Positions 46,455-55,330 of a DNA stretch of 61,059 nucleotides are shown here, in pieces (position 1 is the first letter of the stretch; every line of letters starts with the position of its first letter). The translations under genes and the position numbers were made by a program. The notes below the pieces were generated by a model. That model searched no databases. It saw only the letters and a list, made by a program, of their open reading frames with translations, and was not told the origin of the DNA. The DNA comes from Deltaproteobacteria bacterium RIFOXYD12_FULL_57_12 (lineage in GTDB: Bacteria > Desulfobacterota > Desulfobulbia > Desulfobulbales > BM004). Location of the stretch: the NCBI GenBank assembly GCA_001799275.1, contig MGTE01000042.1:64199-125257 (forward strand), written 5' to 3'.

Positions 46455-49253
46455 ATGACCTGCGAACAACACGCCAGAGAGAAAATAGACGAACTCCTAG
46501 AACAGGCCGGCTGGAAGGTCTTTGATGTCAAGGAGGCCAACATCCATGCAGGCCGTGGCGTTGCCATCCGTGAATTCCCTTTGAAATCGGGCCATGGTTT
46601 TGCCGACTATCTCCTCTATGTCGATGGCAAGGCCGCAGGCGTTATCGAAGCCAAAAAAACCGGCACCACCCTGACCGGGGTTGAGAGTCAGTCCGAGAAA
46701 TACGCCAAGGGCCTGCCCGATGGATTGCCGGCCTGGATTACGCCGCTGCCGTTCTGTTACGAATCCACTGGTGACGAGACCCGCTTCACCAACAACCTCG
46801 ATCCAGAACCCCGATCCCGGCAGGTCTTCGCCTTTCACAAACCGGATTACATCTTCGAGGAAGCAGAGAAGGCCAGTAGCCAAACCGGTGAGGCCGGCGC
46901 TAAATATCTCGATAAGTGGACCACCCTGCGGGGCCGCCTCCAACATATGCCCGAGCTTATCGAAGAGGGTTTCTGGCCCGCCCAGATCCAGGCGGTCAAA
47001 AATCTTGAAAAATCCCTGGCCAAGGACTGCCCCCGCTCACTCATCCAGATGGCCACCGGCAGCGGCAAAACCTTCACCGCCATCAGTATCATCTACCGGC
47101 TCATCAAGTTCGCCAAGGCCAAGCGCGTCCTCTTTCTAGTCGATCGCGGCAACCTGGGCAAGCAGACTTTAAAAGAGTTCCAGCAATACGTCTCACCCTA
47201 CAACAATTACAAGTTCAGCGAGGAGTTCATCGTCCAGCGCCTCACTTCAAACACCATTGATACCACGGCCCGGGTCTGTATTTCGACGATCCAGCGGCTC
47301 TACTCGATGCTTCGGGGCCAGGACCTGCCCGAAGAGGCCGAGGATCAATCACCCCAAGGGCTGGACAGCCTGTTCAAGGAAATCCCGCCCCTGGAATACA
47401 ACCCCAATATTGATATCTCCACCTTTGATTTCATCATCACCGATGAATGTCATCGTTCCATCTACAACCTCTGGCGGCAGGTGCTGGAGTATTTCGATGC
47501 CTTTCTTGTCGGCCTCACCGCCACCCCGTCCAAGCAGACCTTCGGCTTCTTCAACCGCAACCTGGTGATGGAATACGATCACGAACGGGCCGTGGCCGAT
47601 GGCGTCAACGTCAATTACGATGTCTACCGGATCAAGACCAAGATCACCGAAGCAGGCTCCAAGGTCGAATCCGGCTACTATATCGACAAGCGCGACCGCG
47701 AGACCCGCACCACCCGCTGGGAAAAGCTGGAAGAGGATTTCGAGTACGATCCCAACAAGCTCGACCGCGACGTGGTGGCCGTTGATCAGATCCGCACTAT
47801 TATAAAAACCTTTAAAGACAAGGTGCTGACCGAGATCTTCCCGGGCCGCGAATATGTGCCCAAAACCCTGATCTTTGCCAAGGATGACAGCCACGCCGAG
47901 GATATCGTCAAGATCATCCGCGAGGAGTTCGGCCGCGGCAACGATTTCGCCCAGAAGATCACCTACAAGACCACCGGCGCCACGCCCGAACAGCTGATCG
48001 CCTCCTTCCGCAACAGCTTCAATCCCCGCATCGCCGTCACCGTCGATATGATCGCCACCGGCACTGACATAAAACCGCTGGAAATCGTCATGTTCATGCG
48101 GGCCGTCCGCTCCCGCTCCTTCTTCGAGCAGATGAAGGGCCGCGGGGTGCGGATCATCAACAGCAACGATCTGCAGTCGGTCACCCCGGATGCCAAGGTC
48201 AAGGACCATTTCATCATTGTCGATTGCGTCGGGGTCTGCGAGATTGACAAGACCGATTCCCGGCCCATGGAGAGAAAGCCCACGGTCAGTCTCGAAAAAC
48301 TCCTGCAGGCGATCGCGCTTGGCAATACCGACCCGGATGTGATCTCATCGCTGGCCGCTCGGTTGGCCCGGATCGGCCGGCAGATTACGCCTGCGGATGA
48401 TCGTCAGGTGATCGAGTTTTCCAATGGTAAGACCATCGAACAGTTGACCACCGATTTGGTCACCGCCATCAAACCCGATAACCATATTGAAAGGGCCAAG
48501 CAGGATAACAACGGGGCCGAGCCCAGCGAAGAGCAGATCAATCAGGCCGCCACAAAACTGATTGTCGAGGCGACCAGGCCCCTCCATAATCCGGCGCTTC
48601 GCAACTTCCTGGTCGAGGTCAAGAAGAAGAACGAGCAGATCATCGATAACATCAGTGAAGATCAGGTGATCTCCGCCGAATTTTCCATCGAGGCCCTGGA
48701 AAGGGTCAAGGCGCTGGTTCAATCCTTCGAGAAGTTCCTGGCCGATAACCGCGACGAGATCACCGCCCTGCAGGTTCTGTACAGCAGGCCCTACAAGAGC
48801 CGCTTACGCTTTGAAGATATCAAGGAACTGGCCGGGCTCATCGAAAAACCGCCGCACCATTTCCGGGTTGACAACCTTTGGGACGCCTATGCCACTTTGG
48901 AGAAGGCCAAGGTCAAAGGCGCCAATGCCCCGCATATTTTAACCGATCTGGTTTCTCTGGTCCGGTTTGCCATGCATCAGGAGAATGAGTTGGTGCCGTT
49001 TCCGGAAAAGGTCGAGATCAACTTCAATGCCTGGCTCTCTCAGCAGGAGTCAGCCGGCAAGAAGTTCAGCGCAGAACAACGCCAATGGCTGGTGATGATC
49101 CGCGACCATATCGCCGCCAATCTTGGCATTGAAACCGATGATTTCGACTATGCGCCATTTACTCAGGAAGGCGGTTTGGGCCGAGTGCATCAACTCTTCG
49201 GGGAGGAGTTGGTTGTAATTATTGAACAACTCAATGAGGCTTTGGCGGCGTGA
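46455..49253 (+). CDS. hsdR: Type I restriction enzyme R subunit
   Basis: 932 residues. N-terminal PD-(D/E)xK nuclease (Asp51 ... Glu65-x-Lys67 in IEAKK), superfamily 2 helicase/translocase with Walker A MATGSGKT (about 199-206) and DECH at 330-333, GLTATPSKQTFGFFNRN, motif VI FFEQMKGRGVR, and an EcoEI-type C-terminal domain (about 800-932). It looks intact and could act with HsdM2S, but no hsdM gene lies in the window. The last part of this gene recurs twice downstream (50530-50772, 51826-52242). Confidence 0.95.
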   Translation: MTCEQHAREKIDELLEQAGWKVFDVKEANIHAGRGVAIREFPLKSGHGFADYLLYVDGKAAGVIEAKKTGTTLTGVESQSEKYAKGLPDGLPAWITPLPFCYESTGDETRFTNNLDPEPRSRQVFAFHKPDYIFEEAEKASSQTGEAGAKYLDKWTTLRGRLQHMPELIEEGFWPAQIQAVKNLEKSLAKDCPRSLIQMATGSGKTFTAISIIYRLIKFAKAKRVLFLVDRGNLGKQTLKEFQQYVSPYNNYKFSEEFIVQRLTSNTIDTTARVCISTIQRLYSMLRGQDLPEEAEDQSPQGLDSLFKEIPPLEYNPNIDISTFDFIITDECHRSIYNLWRQVLEYFDAFLVGLTATPSKQTFGFFNRNLVMEYDHERAVADGVNVNYDVYRIKTKITEAGSKVESGYYIDKRDRETRTTRWEKLEEDFEYDPNKLDRDVVAVDQIRTIIKTFKDKVLTEIFPGREYVPKTLIFAKDDSHAEDIVKIIREEFGRGNDFAQKITYKTTGATPEQLIASFRNSFNPRIAVTVDMIATGTDIKPLEIVMFMRAVRSRSFFEQMKGRGVRIINSNDLQSVTPDAKVKDHFIIVDCVGVCEIDKTDSRPMERKPTVSLEKLLQAIALGNTDPDVISSLAARLARIGRQITPADDRQVIEFSNGKTIEQLTTDLVTAIKPDNHIERAKQDNNGAEPSEEQINQAATKLIVEATRPLHNPALRNFLVEVKKKNEQIIDNISEDQVISAEFSIEALERVKALVQSFEKFLADNRDEITALQVLYSRPYKSRLRFEDIKELAGLIEKPPHHFRVDNLWDAYATLEKAKVKGANAPHILTDLVSLVRFAMHQENELVPFPEKVEINFNAWLSQQESAGKKFSAEQRQWLVMIRDHIAANLGIETDDFDYAPFTQEGGLGRVHQLFGEELVVIIEQLNEALAA

Positions 49254-49287
49254 TAAATTTGCAGGGTGAAATTTCGACCTCTTTTGA

Positions 49288-49337
49288 TTTGACATAACCC
49301 GCACGCTATGTCAAATTGATGCCATGCAATTGACATA
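49288..49337. promoter_or_regulatory. Operator-like TTGACATA repeats upstream of fic
   Basis: A perfect 9-bp dyad TTTGACATA/TATGTCAAA (49288-49296, 49307-49315) followed by a third TTGACATA at 49330. They lie 37-86 bp before the chosen fic start, where the gene's own helix-turn-helix product could bind. The TTGACA within them may also be a -35 box. Confidence 0.55.
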
Positions 49338-49373
49338 GCAATGAAGAAATGTCATTTCCAGAAGGGTCGTTAC

Positions 49374-50522
49374 ATGATGAGAAAAGATATAACCCAATTC
49401 CATTCCGGTGGTTTTGAACAACAGTACCAATACCGGAGCTTTTTGCCTGAACAGATCAATCTGGAATGGCAGATTTCCACCCCTGAGATCATCACTCTCC
49501 TGGATGACGCCAGCCGCCTGCTTGGTGAGCTGAATGCTTTTTCCCAGCTTATTCCCGATGTGGACTTTTTTATAAAAATGCATGTCACTAAGGAAGCCAC
49601 CACTTCCAGCCGCATAGAAGGCACCCGGACCAATATGGAAGAGGCCCTGGTGGATGAATTGGACCTTGATCCTGAAAAACGTGATGACTGGCAGGAGGTA
49701 CAAAACTATATCCAGGCCTTAAACGCTGCCATCAGCCAACTGCAGGCCTTGCCGCTTTCCAGCCGCCTGATCAAAGATACCCACCGCATCCTCCTGCAGA
49801 GTGTGCGCGGCAAACACAAACAGCCGGGAGAATTCCGCACCAGCCAGAATTGGATCGGCGTGAGTCTGAAAAACGCCACCTTTGTTCCGCCGCATCACGA
49901 ACATGTCCCGGAACTGATGAGCGACCTGGAAAAATTCATGCATAATGAAGATATCCATGTTCCCCATCTGGTCAAGATCGGCATCATTCATTATCAATTT
50001 GAAACCATTCATCCCTTTCTGGACGGCAATGGCCGTCTTGGGCGGCTGCTTATCGTTCTCTACCTGGTCGGCTTTGGGCTGCTTGCCAAACCGGCCCTCT
50101 ATCTCTCTTTTTTCTTTGAACAACATAAAGGTGATTATTACGATCATTTGACCGCTGTCCGCACCAACCATAACCTGCTTGATTGGCTTAGGTTTTTTTT
50201 GTATGGCGTGCGGGAGACGGCCAGACAATCCATCCAGGTCTTCAAAGAGATCATTGCTCTCAAGGAACGCATCGAACGTGAAATACTGCCGCGCTTCCAT
50301 GTCCGCCGACAAAAGAATGCCCAGGCCCTTATCCGGCATCTCTATGAGAATCCGGTGGTCAGCATCAAACAGGTAACGGCCTTGCTGAATGCGCAGCCCA
50401 ATACGGCAAGCAAATTGATCAGTGATTTCTGCGAACACGGTATTCTGCGCGAACTCACAGGCCGGAAACGCGACCGCCTGTTCATCTTCAACGACTATGT
50501 CCGCCTCTTTGTGGAAGGATAA
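49374..50522 (+). CDS. Fic family protein (likely AMP transferase), self-inhibited type, with C-terminal wHTH
   Basis: 382 residues. The Fic core motif HPFLDGNGRLGR (213-224) is complete. An N-terminal inhibitory helix SSRIEG (78-83; S/T-x3-E-G) marks class II Fic proteins, which restrain their own AMP-transfer activity. The C-terminus (about 310-375) looks like a winged helix (VVSIKQVTALLNAQPNTASKLI), suggesting DNA binding and autoregulation. I chose 49374 because GAAGGG precedes it; an ATG at 49341 lacks a ribosome site. It is wedged between hsdR and a copy of the hsdR 3' end. Confidence 0.9.
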   Translation: MMRKDITQFHSGGFEQQYQYRSFLPEQINLEWQISTPEIITLLDDASRLLGELNAFSQLIPDVDFFIKMHVTKEATTSSRIEGTRTNMEEALVDELDLDPEKRDDWQEVQNYIQALNAAISQLQALPLSSRLIKDTHRILLQSVRGKHKQPGEFRTSQNWIGVSLKNATFVPPHHEHVPELMSDLEKFMHNEDIHVPHLVKIGIIHYQFETIHPFLDGNGRLGRLLIVLYLVGFGLLAKPALYLSFFFEQHKGDYYDHLTAVRTNHNLLDWLRFFLYGVRETARQSIQVFKEIIALKERIEREILPRFHVRRQKNAQALIRHLYENPVVSIKQVTALLNAQPNTASKLISDFCEHGILRELTGRKRDRLFIFNDYVRLFVEG

Positions 50523-50529
50523 AGCAACA

Positions 50530-50772
50530 ATGTTTACCGATGAGCAGCGCCAGTGGCAGGGGATGATTCGCGACCACATCGCCGCCAATCTTGGCATTGA
50601 AACTGACGACATACAGGATGTATTAGTGTCGCGGGAGACAGGGATGTTGGGAGCGACCGATTTTGATTATGCGCCTTTCTCTCAGCAAGGTGGTTTAGGC
50701 AAGGTGCACCAGCTCTTTGGCGATGAGTTGAATCTGATAATTGAGCAATTGAATGAGGCGTTGGCAGCTTAA
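50530..50772 (+). pseudogene. Duplicated hsdR 3' end, copy 2
   Basis: 80 codons matching the HsdR C-terminus (FTDEQRQWQGMIRDHIAANL ... LGKVHQLFGDELNLIIEQLN, ending NEALAA). Relative to the full hsdR it carries a 17-codon in-frame insertion (50611-50661) shared with copy 3. It has an ATG by chance but no nuclease or motor domain, so it is a recombination scar or a source of a tail-only peptide. Confidence 0.88.
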
Positions 50773-50773
50773 G

Positions 50774-51762
50774 ATGCAGAATGCACACGGTGAAATAATT
50801 ATTTATCAGGCTGAAGATGGGCAAACCAAGCTCCAGGTGCATTTGGAGAAAGAATCGGTTTGGTTAACTCAAGCGCAGCTGACAGAGCTCTTTGACAGGA
50901 ATAAAAGAACTATTTCCGAGCACATCCGGAATGTCTTTAAGGAAGGCGAGTTGGTTGAGAACGCAGTTGTCCGGAAATTCCGGACAACTGCCAGTGACGG
51001 GAAATCCTATGACGTAATTTATTATAATCTCGATGTCATCATTTCAGTCGGCTATCGGGTAAAGTCACAACGCGGCACTCAGTTCCGGATCTGGGCAACC
51101 ACTGTACTGAAAGAGCATCTCATTAAGGGCTACACCGTTAGTGAGAGACGTCTGGCCGAGAAAGGTCTCTCCGAAATGGAACAGACTATCGCTCTTCTCA
51201 GCAACACCTTGGAAAGACGCGAGGTTCTCAGCGAAGAGGGCAAGGCCATACTGGAAGTGGTCAGCCGATACGCCAAGTCGTGGTCGTTGCTCCTCCAGTA
51301 TGATGAAGACCGGCTGGCGCTGCCAAAGAGCCGTCACCCTGCAAAGCAGTCCCTGGAATATGGCCAGACCAAACAATCTATCAAGGCACTTAAGGACGAT
51401 CTGTTGGCACGGGGCGAGGCCGCAGAACTGTTCGGCAGGAGCGGGATCATCATCTCCAGGGTATTCTCGGCAACCTCGACCAGACCTTCGATGGCCAGGA
51501 CCTTTATGCCAGCGTGGAAGAAAAGGCGGCCCACCTGCTTTACTTTGTCATCAAGGACCACCCATTCAGCGATGGCAACAAACGGATCGGCTTTTTCCTC
51601 TTCCTGGTTTTCCTGCAGGAGAACGATCTGCTGGAACAATCCGGCATTAATGACAACGGGCTGGTGGCCCTGGCCCTATTGATTGCCGAGAGCGATCCGA
51701 AGCAGAAGGACTTGTTGATTCGGCTGATTATGAATCTGCTGGCCCAAGGGGAAAAAGAATGA
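50774..51762 (+). pseudogene. RhuM-Doc fusion gene broken by a one-base deletion
   Basis: The N-terminal part (50774-about 51436) is a RhuM-type virulence/toxin protein (LTQAQLTELFDRNKRTISEH, VVRKFRTTASDGKSYDVIYY, GYRVKSQRGTQFRIWATTVL). The Doc/Fic-like C-terminal half (EEKAAHLLYFVIKDHPFSDG, NKRIGFFLFL) lies in another frame up to 51762. The switch is at about 51436, where restoring one C would give LFGQERDHHLQGILGN, the usual sequence. It is either a recent frameshift or a sequencing error; a programmed shift is less likely as no slippery site is obvious. Confidence 0.85.
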
Positions 51763-51765
51763 ACC

Positions 51766-52242
51766 ATGATTTCAACAATGCAGAAAACAGAACAAAAGCA
51801 AAAAGCGGACTTGACCCTTCTTCCTTTTTATGCGGCTCTGGAGAAGGCTAAGGTGGGGGCCAATGCCCCGCATATTTTGTCGGACCTGGTTTCCCCGGTC
51901 CGCTTTGCCATGTATCAGGAGAATGAACTGGTGCCGTTTCCGGAAAAGGTCGAGGTCAATTTCAAGGCCTGGCTCTCCCAGCAAGAGTCATTCGGCAAGA
52001 AGTTTACCGATGAACAGCGCCAATGGCTGGTGATGACCCGCGATCATATTGCCGCCAATCTTGGCATTGAGACTGACGACATACAGGATGTATTAGTGTC
52101 GCGGGAGACAGGGATGTCGGGAGAGACCGATTTCGACTATGTACCGTTCTCTCAGCAAGGTGGATTGGGCAAGGTTTACCAGCTCTTTGGTGATGAGTTG
52201 AATGTGATTATTGAAGAATTGAATGAGGCTTTGGCGGCATGA
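51766..52242 (+). pseudogene. Duplicated hsdR 3' end, copy 3
   Basis: From about 51826 the reading matches the HsdR C-terminal domain (YAALEKAKVGANAPHILSDL, VRFAMYQENELVPFPEKVEV, WLVMTRDHIAANLGIETDD, ending NEALAA) over about 138 residues. The first 20 codons are unrelated. It overlaps the hsdS start by 4 bp (ATGA), which probably preserves the ancestral hsdR-hsdS coupling. It contains the same 51-bp insertion (52081-52131) as copy 2. Confidence 0.87.
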
Positions 52243-53615
52243 ACAAAGTGGCATCACAAGCACCGCCAGAGCGAGCAACGGAGTGGTTTGATACCACACT
52301 TGCTGATCTTGTGGACTTTGAGATGGGGCAAGCGCCACCCGGCAATGAATGTAACAAAGAAGGAATGGGAGCCGTCTTTGTTAAAGCCGGTGAATTTGCA
52401 GACCTCTATCCGGTCCAGGTCGAGTGGACAACGAAGCCCTTAAAGTATGGTCGGAAGGGTGACGTTTTTATATGTGTCGTCGGGGCAACCGCTGGGAAAT
52501 TAAATCTTGGTATCGATTGCGCGATAGGACGAAGCGTGGCAGCAATACGACCGCGTGATGGTGTCGATACCAAATTCATCTATTACCAACTCATGCCTTG
52601 GGTTCTCAGGCTCCGTGCGGCCTCTTCTGGCTCTGCGCAAGGTGTTATTAGTAAGGCGCAACTAAAAGAGGTGCCTTTCAAAACGGCCCCCCTCAAACAA
52701 CAAAAACGCATCGTTGCGGAAATCGAAAAACAATTCTCCCGGCTTGATGAAGCCGTTGCCAACCTCAAGCGCGTCAAGGCCAACCTCAAACGCTACAAAG
52801 CCGCCGTCCTCAAAGCCGCTGTTGAAGGCCGCCTCGTCGAAACCGAAGCCGACTTCGCCCGCCGCGAAGGCCGTGATTACGAAACCGGCGCCCAACTCCT
52901 GCAACGCATCCTCGAAATCCGCCGCAGTCAGTGGAAAGGCAAGGGCAAGTACAAAGAACCAGCCGTGCCGGAAACCACCGACCTTCCCGAATTGCCGGAG
53001 GGGTGGGTGTGGGCGTCTGTCGAACAGGTTTCCTGCTTGGTCGAATACGGTTCGTCCTCGAAGACGAGCGCGGATTCAAATGGCGTTCCTATCCTTCGCA
53101 TGGGTAACATTGTTGGAGGTGAATTGGTGCTTGACGATCTTAAATTTCTACCGTCGACTCACCATGAGTTTCCAAAGCTGTTTCTGGAGCCTGGCGATTT
53201 GCTCTTCAACAGAACGAATAGCCCCGAATTGGTTGGCAAGACTGCCGTGTTTTCCGGTTCGCCGCAGAAATGTTCTTTCGCGTCATACCTTATTCGGGTT
53301 CGGCTTGTTGAAGAGGCTGCCCCGAGATTTCTCGCGGCTTACATCAATTCGTCGCATGGTCGGAACTGGGTGAAGTCCGTCGTGACGCAACAGGTAGGGC
53401 AGGCAAACGTGAATGGCACTAAGTTGCAAGCGCTGCATATCCCAGTTCCACCAGAAGCAGAACAACACCGCATCGTCAACGAAGTTGACCGCCGTCTCTC
53501 ACTGGTCCGTGAGATCGGCGTCCAAGTAGTAGTCAATCTCAAGCGTGCTGAGATTTTACGACAATCGATCCTCTCCTCGAATTTCTCAGGTTGCTCAATA
53601 CAGAAGGAGGCATGA
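52239..53615 (+). CDS. hsdS: Type I restriction specificity subunit S
   Basis: 458 residues with two target-recognition domains (about 15-150 and 250-400) separated and followed by the helical conserved regions (QKRIVAEIEKQFSRLDEAVA, NLKRVKANLKRYKAAVLKAA; EQHRIVNEVDRRLSLVREIG). This is the full two-TRD layout for a bipartite recognition site. Its partners would be HsdM and HsdR. The 1-bp gap and AAGGAGG at its end show that the next gene is translated with it. Confidence 0.94.
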   Translation: MNKVASQAPPERATEWFDTTLADLVDFEMGQAPPGNECNKEGMGAVFVKAGEFADLYPVQVEWTTKPLKYGRKGDVFICVVGATAGKLNLGIDCAIGRSVAAIRPRDGVDTKFIYYQLMPWVLRLRAASSGSAQGVISKAQLKEVPFKTAPLKQQKRIVAEIEKQFSRLDEAVANLKRVKANLKRYKAAVLKAAVEGRLVETEADFARREGRDYETGAQLLQRILEIRRSQWKGKGKYKEPAVPETTDLPELPEGWVWASVEQVSCLVEYGSSSKTSADSNGVPILRMGNIVGGELVLDDLKFLPSTHHEFPKLFLEPGDLLFNRTNSPELVGKTAVFSGSPQKCSFASYLIRVRLVEEAAPRFLAAYINSSHGRNWVKSVVTQQVGQANVNGTKLQALHIPVPPEAEQHRIVNEVDRRLSLVREIGVQVVVNLKRAEILRQSILSSNFSGCSIQKEA

Positions 53616-53616
53616 A

Positions 53617-54609
53617 ATGGCTATGCCATGTCCGGTATGCAAATCGGTACTAAAAGACTCACATACCGGCGATGGTAGGAATTTCTATGACTGCCAACGT
53701 TGTGGGCCATACTCGTTGTCATATACCACTGCGTCTATTCTGGAAGGGCAACTCAGTAAAACCAAGGATGCAGCCGCTAAAGTCAGCTATGCCCTCTATC
53801 GTATGACGAAACGGGAACAATGGGCGATGCTGGACAGCTACATGTTGAAGAACATTATCGAGAACACACAGCTGCCCAGGCCTCAAGAGCAGTTTGAGAA
53901 CTTGGTTTTGTGGTTGGGGGAAATGCAGTCAAGCATGGGCATTGCGGTTTCGATTGACGGCAGCACTATCTCGGCGTCTGGTGCCACTGATAAGTCAGCG
54001 GTTGACTTTCTTGCGGCCCAGGCAATTGAAGCTGGCTTTGTGGACGGCATTGCAACACGTGGGATCGAAGGTAATTATGCTACTCTTACCACCATCAAAC
54101 TAACCTTGAAAGGCTGGGGCTTGTTCGAGGAACTGCAGCGAGGCAAGGCCAGCGGGCGCAATGCTTTCATGGCCATGCAATTCGGCGATCCGGAACTGGA
54201 CAGGATTTTTTCAGACCATTTTAAGCCGGCAGTCAAAGCCACCGATTTTGACCTGAAACGTCTCGACGAAGGGCAGCCCGCAGGGTTAATCGACGACCGC
54301 CTGAGGGTTGAAATCCGGCAAAGCCGCTTTCTGATTGCCGATCTTACACACCATAACCGGGGCGCTTACTGGGAAGCCGGCTACGCTGAAGGTCTTGGAA
54401 AACCAGTAATTTATACCTGCCAAAAGGATGTTTTTGAGGCTAAGCCTAAAGGAAAGGGAAAAGGTAAGAATAAGGATCGAGGACCTCACTTCGACACCAA
54501 CCATCACCTGACGGTCGTCTGGGACCCGGATAATCTTCCCGAGGCTGTCGAGAAGCTGAAAGCAACGATCCGAGCAACCTTGCCTGAAGAAGCCAAACAG
54601 AGCGATTAG
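53617..54609 (+). CDS. Zinc-ribbon protein with nucleoside 2-deoxyribosyltransferase/TIR-like domain
   Basis: 330 residues. N-terminal zinc ribbon (Cys5, Cys8, Cys26, Cys29), a variable middle, then an NDT-like domain (about 184-325): FMAMQFGDPELDRIFSDHF, GLIDDRLRVEIRQSRFLIAD, LTHHNRG, and YWEAGYAEGLGKPVIYT, where Glu253 matches the catalytic glutamate of deoxyribosyltransferases, plus HFDTNHHLTVVW. Such domains cleave N-glycosidic bonds of nucleosides or nucleotides and are related to TIR NADases. The ATG is 1 bp past the hsdS stop with AAGGAGG 6 bp upstream, so it is co-expressed with the restriction genes. A defence effector role is inference. Confidence 0.75.
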   Translation: MAMPCPVCKSVLKDSHTGDGRNFYDCQRCGPYSLSYTTASILEGQLSKTKDAAAKVSYALYRMTKREQWAMLDSYMLKNIIENTQLPRPQEQFENLVLWLGEMQSSMGIAVSIDGSTISASGATDKSAVDFLAAQAIEAGFVDGIATRGIEGNYATLTTIKLTLKGWGLFEELQRGKASGRNAFMAMQFGDPELDRIFSDHFKPAVKATDFDLKRLDEGQPAGLIDDRLRVEIRQSRFLIADLTHHNRGAYWEAGYAEGLGKPVIYTCQKDVFEAKPKGKGKGKNKDRGPHFDTNHHLTVVWDPDNLPEAVEKLKATIRATLPEEAKQSD

Positions 54610-54695
54610 TCTTCTGGTTTGAAATACGCGAAATTTGTTAAGCCAAGGTTTGCTTTTACCCAAGTAATTAAACCACGTACCGATTTTCTGAGCCT

Positions 54696-55058
54696 ATGAC
54701 TGACAATCTGTGTGAGATGAACATTTATTGCGACGAGAGTCGCCACACCTCTGACCGGAGTGATGCCTTCATGGTCATTGGCGCGATTTCTTGCCCCCGT
54801 GAGCATAAACACGAAATAGTTCATCAAATCCATTGTCTGAAAAGGAAATTCGCCACCCAGGGGGAATTCGGTTGGAAACGGCTTTCGCCAAACAGGCGGG
54901 ATTTTTACTGGTCGCTGATCAAGTTGTTCAAGGATAATGAATTTATCTCTTTCCGGTGCATAGTCGTCGACAGAACCTGCCTCGACCATGAAAAGCACAA
55001 TATGGGCGATAAGGAGCTGGGTTTTTATAAGCTCTACTACCAGATGCTGGTCCATTAG
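54696..55058 (+). pseudogene. Truncated DUF3800 protein
   Basis: 120 residues matching the N-terminal half of DUF3800 proteins (MNIYCDESRHTSDRSDAFMV, IGAISCPREHKHEIVHQI, FRCIVVDRTCLDHEKHN, GFYKLYYQML). Full members have over 200 residues with an RNase H-like core. The stop codon TAG is the first three bases of a 30-bp repeat, so the repeat cut the gene; no C-terminal half follows. Confidence 0.72.
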
Positions 55059-55115
55059 GGGACAAAGGGGACGTTCCTCAGATTATAGGGGACAAAGGGG
55101 ACGTTCCTCAGATTA
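55056..55115. repeat. 30-bp perfect tandem repeat (2 copies), REP-like
   Basis: Two exact copies, 55056-55085 and 55086-55115, each containing GGGGACAAAGGGGACGTTCC. The GGGGAC-rich sequence resembles repeats associated with REP/RAYT transposases. It ends the DUF3800 reading frame. Confidence 0.85.
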
Positions 55116-55189
55116 TAAGTTTCGTGAAAGCAGTTGATCCGGGTAATGCTGGCTGATTGGGTTTAACAGGTAACACGCAGGAGTAACTG

Positions 55190-55330
55190 ATGTGCGGGCG
55201 ATTTGCCTTGACCAGTGAGTGGCAGAAGGTTGAAGAGCTGTTTCAGCTGAAGCAGAAGCTTGAGGTGCGGCCAAGATATAATATTGCGCCTTCGCGGCGT
55301 TGCGCGCCAAAAGGAGGTGCACAAGGATGA
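55190..55330 (+). pseudogene. SRAP (YedK/HMCES) N-terminal fragment
   Basis: 46 codons starting MCGRFALTSEWQKVEELFQL and continuing to RPRYNIAPSR, the unmistakable start of SOS-response-associated peptidases that crosslink to abasic sites through Cys2. Similarity ends at NIAPS, after which the frame runs into the start of the RhuM gene and stops. Total length should be over 200 residues, so only a scar is left. Confidence 0.78.
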
